DNA of 64,000 nucleotides, from positions 1-64,000 of the forward strand of contig JAGLDY010000051.1 in the NCBI GenBank assembly GCA_023145375.1, written 5' to 3'. Positions 59,193 to 64,000 of the stretch are shown in pieces; position 1 is the first letter of the stretch; the number at the start of each line of letters is the position of its first letter. Position numbers and translations under genes: made by a program. This DNA comes from Candidatus Sabulitectum sp. (GTDB lineage: Bacteria; Fermentibacterota; Fermentibacteria; Fermentibacterales; JCC-6). The notes beneath the pieces were generated by a model. The model saw only the letters and a program-made list of their open reading frames with translations. It was not told where the DNA came from and did not search any database.

Positions 59193-59612
59193 ATGCCGAA
59201 AAGAACAAAGTTTCGTAAGCATCACCGGGGTCGTATGCGCGGCCGCGCCAAGGGCGGAGACACTGTTGCCTTTGGTGAATTTGGTCTGCAGGCTACAGAA
59301 GCCAGCTGGATAACCAGTGCTCAGATCGAATCCGCTCGTATTGCTTTGACGCGACATGTCCGCCGTGGAGGAAAAGTGTGGATCAGGCTCTTTCCTGATA
59401 AACCTGTTACCTCTACTCCAGCGGAAACAAGAATGGGTAAAGGTAAAGGAGCAGTTGATTTCTGGGTTGCAGTAGTTAAGCCCGGAAGAGTGATGTTCGA
59501 GATCGAAGGCGTTCCGCTGGATGTTGCCAGGGAAGCCATGAGACTTGCAGGTCACAAACTTCCTCTTAAAACGAGGTTTGTTGCCAGGGACAAGGAGGTT
59601 ATTCAGCGATGA
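59193..59612 (+). CDS. rplP: 50S ribosomal protein L16
   Basis: [34 protein letters not shown]. Confidence 0.98.
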   Translation: MPKRTKFRKHHRGRMRGRAKGGDTVAFGEFGLQATEASWITSAQIESARIALTRHVRRGGKVWIRLFPDKPVTSTPAETRMGKGKGAVDFWVAVVKPGRVMFEIEGVPLDVAREAMRLAGHKLPLKTRFVARDKEVIQR

Positions 59613-59824
59613 AAGCACACGATCTCCGGTCCATGAGTCTTGAGGAACTTCGGGAGCAGGTGCGTGATATGCGTACAGAGGTTTTTAACCTCAGGTTTCG
59701 CAAAGCTGCTCAGCAGCTGGAGAATCCACTGAAGATCCGTGATGCCAAGAGAGGCCTTGCCAGAGCTCTGACCATGATACGCGAGAGAGAGCTTGGCCTG
59801 ATCGCGGACGAGGAAGGGAGTTAA
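59609..59824 (+). CDS. rpmC: 50S ribosomal protein L29
   Basis: [56 protein letters not shown]. Confidence 0.96.
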   Translation: MKAHDLRSMSLEELREQVRDMRTEVFNLRFRKAAQQLENPLKIRDAKRGLARALTMIRERELGLIADEEGS

Positions 59825-59826
59825 CG

Positions 59827-60090
59827 GTGGCAGAAGCAACGAAGACAAACAGGAGGGTACTCCGAGGAGTGGTTGTTTCAGACAAGATGGATAAGACCAT
59901 TGTCGTGGAAGTCACTACTCTCAGGGCGCATCCTGTTTACAAGAAGAGATTTAGAACAAGTAAAAAATACTATGTCCACGATGAGCAGAATCAGTGTGGA
60001 GCTGGAGATGTGGTTACCATTTCGGAAACCCGCCCTACTTCAAGACTTAAGCGCTGGCGTCTGCTTGAAATCGTGGAGAAGGCACTTTAG
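59827..60090 (+). CDS. rpsQ: 30S ribosomal protein S17
   Basis: [74 protein letters not shown]. Confidence 0.98.
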   Translation: MAEATKTNRRVLRGVVVSDKMDKTIVVEVTTLRAHPVYKKRFRTSKKYYVHDEQNQCGAGDVVTISETRPTSRLKRWRLLEIVEKAL

Positions 60091-60102
60091 GAGGACTATA
60101 GG

Positions 60103-60468
60103 ATGATCCAGGTGGAATCCAGACTCAAGGTGGCCGATAACTCCGGCGCCCGCGAGGTTCTCTGTATCAAGGTACTCGGCGGCACGAGACGCCGTTACGC
60201 CAGAATTGGCGACGTCATTGTAATAACAGTGAAGGAAGCTATTCCAGGTGGTACCGTGAAAAAAAGTGAAGTTCGCAGGGCCGTTGTGGTCCGCACCAGA
60301 AAAGAGCTCAGCAGGTCTGACGGTACCATCGTTCGTTTCGACGACAATGCAGCCGTTATTCTTGATGAGGCAGGACAGCCCGTCGCCACTCGCATCTTCG
60401 GCCCTGTTGGCCGTGAACTCCGTCAGCGTTTCATGAAGATCGTTTCGCTGGCTCCGGAGGTGATCTAG
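60103..60468 (+). CDS. rplN: 50S ribosomal protein L14
   Basis: [50 protein letters not shown]. Confidence 0.98.
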   Translation: MIQVESRLKVADNSGAREVLCIKVLGGTRRRYARIGDVIVITVKEAIPGGTVKKSEVRRAVVVRTRKELSRSDGTIVRFDDNAAVILDEAGQPVATRIFGPVGRELRQRFMKIVSLAPEVI

Positions 60469-60786
60469 ATGCATGTGAAGAAAGGTGATAAGGTAAAGGT
60501 TCTGTCGGGAAACGAGAGGGGAAAAGACGGGAAGATACTTAAGGTATTTCCCGGTACCCAGAGGGCAATTGTCGAAGGTCTGAACATGATCAAAAGACAC
60601 ACCCGACCTTCTCAGAGAAATCAGCAGGGTGGCATAATCGAGCGTGAGGCTCCGATACATGTATCGAACCTCAGATTGATTTGTCCGGGATGCGGCAAAG
60701 CCACAGGAATCAGCCGTACCCGCGATGCCGAAGGCCGTCTCAGGCGTGTTTGCAAAGCCTGCGGCGAAACTATTGCGGTGGGTTAG
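60469..60786 (+). CDS. rplX: 50S ribosomal protein L24 (with C-terminal CxxC/CxxC motif)
   Basis: MHVKKGDKVKVLSGNERGKDGKILKVFPGTQRAIVEGLNMIKRHTRPSQRNQQGGIIEREAPIHVSNL...CPGC...CKAC. Confidence 0.98.
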   Translation: MHVKKGDKVKVLSGNERGKDGKILKVFPGTQRAIVEGLNMIKRHTRPSQRNQQGGIIEREAPIHVSNLRLICPGCGKATGISRTRDAEGRLRRVCKACGETIAVG

Positions 60787-60793
60787 GGGGCCG

Positions 60794-61372
60794 ATGATGA
60801 AAAACAAGGAAATGCCCAGACTGAAGAAGATCTACCGAGAAGAGATCAGGAAGAAAATGCAGGAGAGGTTTGACTATACCAATCAAATGCAGATTCCCGG
60901 ATTTACCAAGGTAGTTCTTAACATGGGTCTTGGCAAAGAAGCTATGGATAATGCCAACAACGTTACCAATGCACAGGGCCAGATGGAAGCCATCTCCGGC
61001 CAGAAGTGTGTTGTTGCTAACGCAAGGGTTTCCATAGCCGGTTTCAGACTTCGCGAGGGAATGCCTATCGGCGTGTTCACCACTCTCAGAGGTGACCGGA
61101 TGTGGGAATTTCTTGACAGGTTGATAAACTTTTCCATACCGCGGGTGCGAGACTTCAGAGGTCTTTCCCCCAAATCGTTTGACGGCAGGGGAAACTACAA
61201 CTTCGGTATCGAAGAGCAGGCGATCTTCCCTGAGATCGATGTTGACAAGATCGATAAATTCAGGGGAATGAACATAACCATAGTTACCAACGCCAAGACG
61301 GACGAGGAAGGCTTTGAACTATTGAAGTCTCTTGGAATGCCTTTCCGCCAGAGCGGCAGAGGAGGTATGTAA
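60794..61372 (+). CDS. rplE: 50S ribosomal protein L5
   Basis: [59 protein letters not shown] at 60794. Confidence 0.98.
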   Translation: MMKNKEMPRLKKIYREEIRKKMQERFDYTNQMQIPGFTKVVLNMGLGKEAMDNANNVTNAQGQMEAISGQKCVVANARVSIAGFRLREGMPIGVFTTLRGDRMWEFLDRLINFSIPRVRDFRGLSPKSFDGRGNYNFGIEEQAIFPEIDVDKIDKFRGMNITIVTNAKTDEEGFELLKSLGMPFRQSGRGGM

Positions 61373-61557
61373 TGGCAAAAAAAGGCCTGATCGAGAAATG
61401 TAAGAGAACACCGAAGTTCGCAGTTAGGAAATACAACAGGTGCTCACTGTGCGGAAGACCCAGGGGCTACCTTAGAAAGTTCGGCATCTGCCGCATTTGT
61501 TTCCGGGACATGGCCAATCGCGGCCTGATCCCGGGCGTGCGCAAGGCAAGCTGGTAG
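61372..61557 (+). CDS. rpsN: 30S ribosomal protein S14 type Z (zinc-binding)
   Basis: [38 protein letters not shown]. Confidence 0.98.
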   Translation: MAKKGLIEKCKRTPKFAVRKYNRCSLCGRPRGYLRKFGICRICFRDMANRGLIPGVRKASW

Positions 61558-61567
61558 GGAGAAAAAT

Positions 61568-61963
61568 ATGTCAATGACAGATCCTATCGCTGATATGCTG
61601 ACCCGCATCAGGAATGCTTCTGCTGCCGGACACAAGATGGTCGATTTACCGGCCTCTAAGATGAAGGCAAGCATTGCTAGGGTACTCTACAACCATGGAT
61701 ACATCCGTGGTTTCAGGAGAATGGAAGACAACAAGCAGGGAATGCTGAGAGTTTATCTGTCCTATCGTAACGGGCAGTCTCTCATTCTCGGGCTTAAACG
61801 GATTTCCAAACCTGGATGCAGGGTTTATGCAGGCGTAAATGAGATCAAAAGAGTAATGGGCGGACGCGGTTTAGCTGTTCTCACCACACCTCGTGGTGTT
61901 ATCACAGACGCTGAAGCAAGAAAACACAAAATCGGCGGCGAAGTGCTGCTTCACGTCTGGTAG
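61568..61963 (+). CDS. rpsH: 30S ribosomal protein S8
   Basis: MTDPIADMLTRIRNASAAGH, GRGLAVLTTPRGVITDAEARKHKIGGEVLLHVW. Confidence 0.98.
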   Translation: MSMTDPIADMLTRIRNASAAGHKMVDLPASKMKASIARVLYNHGYIRGFRRMEDNKQGMLRVYLSYRNGQSLILGLKRISKPGCRVYAGVNEIKRVMGGRGLAVLTTPRGVITDAEARKHKIGGEVLLHVW

Positions 61964-61972
61964 GGAGGAAAA

Positions 61973-62518
61973 ATGTCAAGAATAGGCAGACTTCCCATCC
62001 CGCTTGATGGCGTAGAAGTAAAGATCGCTAAGGGTATTGTCTCTGTGAAGGGAAAGCGTGGAGAGGGCAGTTATCCTCTTCCTGAAGGAATTACAGCCAA
62101 AGTGGAAGGCGCATTTCTTCATGTTGGAAGAGCAGATGACAGCCAGGATCAGCGCAGACTCCACGGAGTAACCCGTGCTGAGGTAAACAACAGAGTGCTT
62201 GGTGTTTCAAAAGGACATTCACGCACGCTCATAGTTCAGGGTAAAGGTTACAGTGCAGAGGTTAAGCCAAAGGCTATCGATATGCAGATCGGCTTCAGTC
62301 ACCGGGTGGTGGCTGCTATTCCCGATGGATTGACAGTCGAGGTTAAACCAGGCCAGAACACCTTTTCTCTAATAATTACAGGTAACGACAAGCATCTTGT
62401 GGGTGCATTTGCATCTACTCTTTACAAGCTGCGCAAGGTGGAACCTTACAACCTTATAGGTTTCCGCTACAGCGACCAGCAGGTAAAGCGCAAGGCTGCC
62501 AAGTCGGTAGTCACTTAG
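61973..62518 (+). CDS. rplF: 50S ribosomal protein L6
   Basis: MSRIGRLPIPLDGVEVKI, GYSAEVKPKAIDMQIGFSHRV, KVEPYNLIGFRYSDQQVKRKAAKS. Confidence 0.98.
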   Translation: MSRIGRLPIPLDGVEVKIAKGIVSVKGKRGEGSYPLPEGITAKVEGAFLHVGRADDSQDQRRLHGVTRAEVNNRVLGVSKGHSRTLIVQGKGYSAEVKPKAIDMQIGFSHRVVAAIPDGLTVEVKPGQNTFSLIITGNDKHLVGAFASTLYKLRKVEPYNLIGFRYSDQQVKRKAAKSVVT

Positions 62519-62535
62519 AAAGGGGAGGTGTAGTA

Positions 62536-62898
62536 ATGGCAAAATTGACTAGAAGAGAAAGCCTCTCCCGCAGACACAGGCGTCTCAGAAAGAAAATTTC
62601 TGGTACCTCTGACCGTCCCAGACTCTTCGTTAGAAGATCTCTGAGACACATGGTTGCCTGCCTGATTGATGATGTTGAGGGAAAAACCCTTCTTGCTCTT
62701 ACCACGGATTCCAAAGAGTTCAGGGCATCTGCCAGCGGCTCAAAGACAGAGATGGCTGAAGCACTTGGTACTAAACTTGCCGAACTGGCAAAGGAAAAGG
62801 GAATCAACACCGTGGTGTTTGACAGAGGTGGACATCCCTATCACGGCAGAGTGAAAGCTCTGGCGGAGAAGGCCCGCGAATGCGGACTGGAATTCTAG
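62536..62898 (+). CDS. rplR: 50S ribosomal protein L18
   Basis: [63 protein letters not shown]. Confidence 0.98.
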   Translation: MAKLTRRESLSRRHRRLRKKISGTSDRPRLFVRRSLRHMVACLIDDVEGKTLLALTTDSKEFRASASGSKTEMAEALGTKLAELAKEKGINTVVFDRGGHPYHGRVKALAEKARECGLEF

Positions 62899-62908
62899 GG
62901 GGACACTG

Positions 62909-63511
62909 ATGGAAAAAAAGACTGAAAGAAACGACAGGAACCCCAGAGGCGGAAGGAATTCGAAGGATTCCAGAAGCAAAAAGGGGCAGAAAAAAGAACG
63001 CAGACCTTCTGCTATTGAAGAAGCAGGTCTTGTTGACAGACTGATAACGGTTAACCGGTGTGCAAAAGTCACCAAAGGTGGAAGAACCTTTGGGTTCAAT
63101 GCCATCGTAGCTGTTGGCGATCAGAATGGCAGAGTTGGCATTGGTCTGGGCAAGGCCACAGAGCTTCCTGAATCCATCAGGAAAGCCACGGAGAATGCCC
63201 AGAAGACAATGATCAAGGTGCCGCTTGTTGATAACCGTACTCTTCCTCATCTTATCATTGGCAACTACGGTGCCGGCAAGGTTTTATTGAGACCTGCCAG
63301 CCCGGGTACCGGTGTTATAGCTGGAAGTGCTGTGCGCGCGATTATGGAATGCGCCGGCGTGAAGGATGTGCTCACTAAAGCACAGGGATCAAACAACCCC
63401 CATAATGTTACAAAAGCAACAATGGCCGGTTTGAAAGATCTTATAACCATTGATCACGTCAGCTCCGTCAGGCGAAAGATTGTCGCTGAAAGGAGCAAGG
63501 CTAATGGCTGA
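62909..63511 (+). CDS. rpsE: 30S ribosomal protein S5
   Basis: [53 protein letters not shown]. Confidence 0.98.
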   Translation: MEKKTERNDRNPRGGRNSKDSRSKKGQKKERRPSAIEEAGLVDRLITVNRCAKVTKGGRTFGFNAIVAVGDQNGRVGIGLGKATELPESIRKATENAQKTMIKVPLVDNRTLPHLIIGNYGAGKVLLRPASPGTGVIAGSAVRAIMECAGVKDVLTKAQGSNNPHNVTKATMAGLKDLITIDHVSSVRRKIVAERSKANG

Positions 63512-63695
63512 GAAAAAGCTCCGTGTGACTAAAGTGAGGAGTGCTATCGGTAGAGAGAGCTCACAGAAGAGAACTCTGGAAGCTCTGGGCCTTGGCAAGA
63601 TGAATTCTTCCAAGGTGCACACCGATACACCTCAGATCCGTGGAATGATCTTCAAGGTAAAGCATCTTCTTAAAGTGGAGGAGGTGGACGCATGA
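63504..63695 (+). CDS. rpmD: 50S ribosomal protein L30
   Basis: [60 protein letters not shown] at 63504. Confidence 0.96.
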   Translation: MAEKKLRVTKVRSAIGRESSQKRTLEALGLGKMNSSKVHTDTPQIRGMIFKVKHLLKVEEVDA

Positions 63696-64000
63696 GAAGG
63701 CTCCAGCATCTTCGTCCCGTACAGGGCGCAAAGAAAAACCGCAAGCGCAGAGGTTGCGGTATTGGAACCGGGAACGGCGGAACTGCCGGAAAAGGTCACA
63801 AAGGACAGAAAGCAAGAGCTACCGTTCATCCCTGGTTCGAGGGTGGGCAGATGCCCCTCCAGCGTCGTATGACTCACAAGGGCTTCAGTAATGCCCGTCA
63901 CGCGATCAAATATCAGGTTGTGAATATCAGCATGCTTAACCGGTTCGATAAAGACTCGGTAGTGACTCCTATTGTACTGAAAGAGGCTGGTCTCATCTCT
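63692..64000 (+). CDS. rplO: 50S ribosomal protein L15 (partial, runs off window end)
   Basis: [67 protein letters not shown]; overlaps rpmD by 4 nt. Confidence 0.96.
   Translation, partial: MRRLQHLRPVQGAKKNRKRRGCGIGTGNGGTAGKGHKGQKARATVHPWFEGGQMPLQRRMTHKGFSNARHAIKYQVVNISMLNRFDKDSVVTPIVLKEAGLIS

Overview
This is a bacterial chromosomal window with dense coding on both strands. Gene content and the secreted-protein style loosely suggest an FCB-group or Fermentibacterota-like lineage, but I cannot confirm the taxonomy. About 0-20 kb holds envelope and glycan genes (flippase, four glycosyltransferases, UppP) and housekeeping genes (CCA-adding enzyme, aspartate kinase, an exonuclease/GIY-YIG fusion). 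About 20-33 kb holds secreted and outer-membrane type proteins plus an ABC exporter operon. About 33-64 kb is a near-continuous information-processing block: tRNA-Thr/Tyr/Gly/Thr-tuf, rpmG-tRNA-Trp-secE-nusG-rplKAJL-rpoBC-rpsLG, fusA, and S10-spc from rpsJ to rplO. The str/S10 block is interrupted by opposite-strand accessory genes: a Kbp-like BON/LysM gene, a DUF937 gene, a gene remnant with an apparent single-base frameshift, and two paralogous stand-alone V4R genes. An intact IS4-type insertion sequence with visible terminal inverted repeats and a 9-bp target duplication lies between the V4R genes. Other points to check are a large extra segment in RpoC, an exonuclease domain with substituted catalytic residues fused to an intact GIY-YIG domain, a TPR/beta-barrel protein, a three-hairpin rpsJ-rplC spacer, and attenuator-like hairpins in the ribosomal operons. 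I did not find a clear-cut new defence or CRISPR-type system. All family calls are from reading motifs, with no database search.
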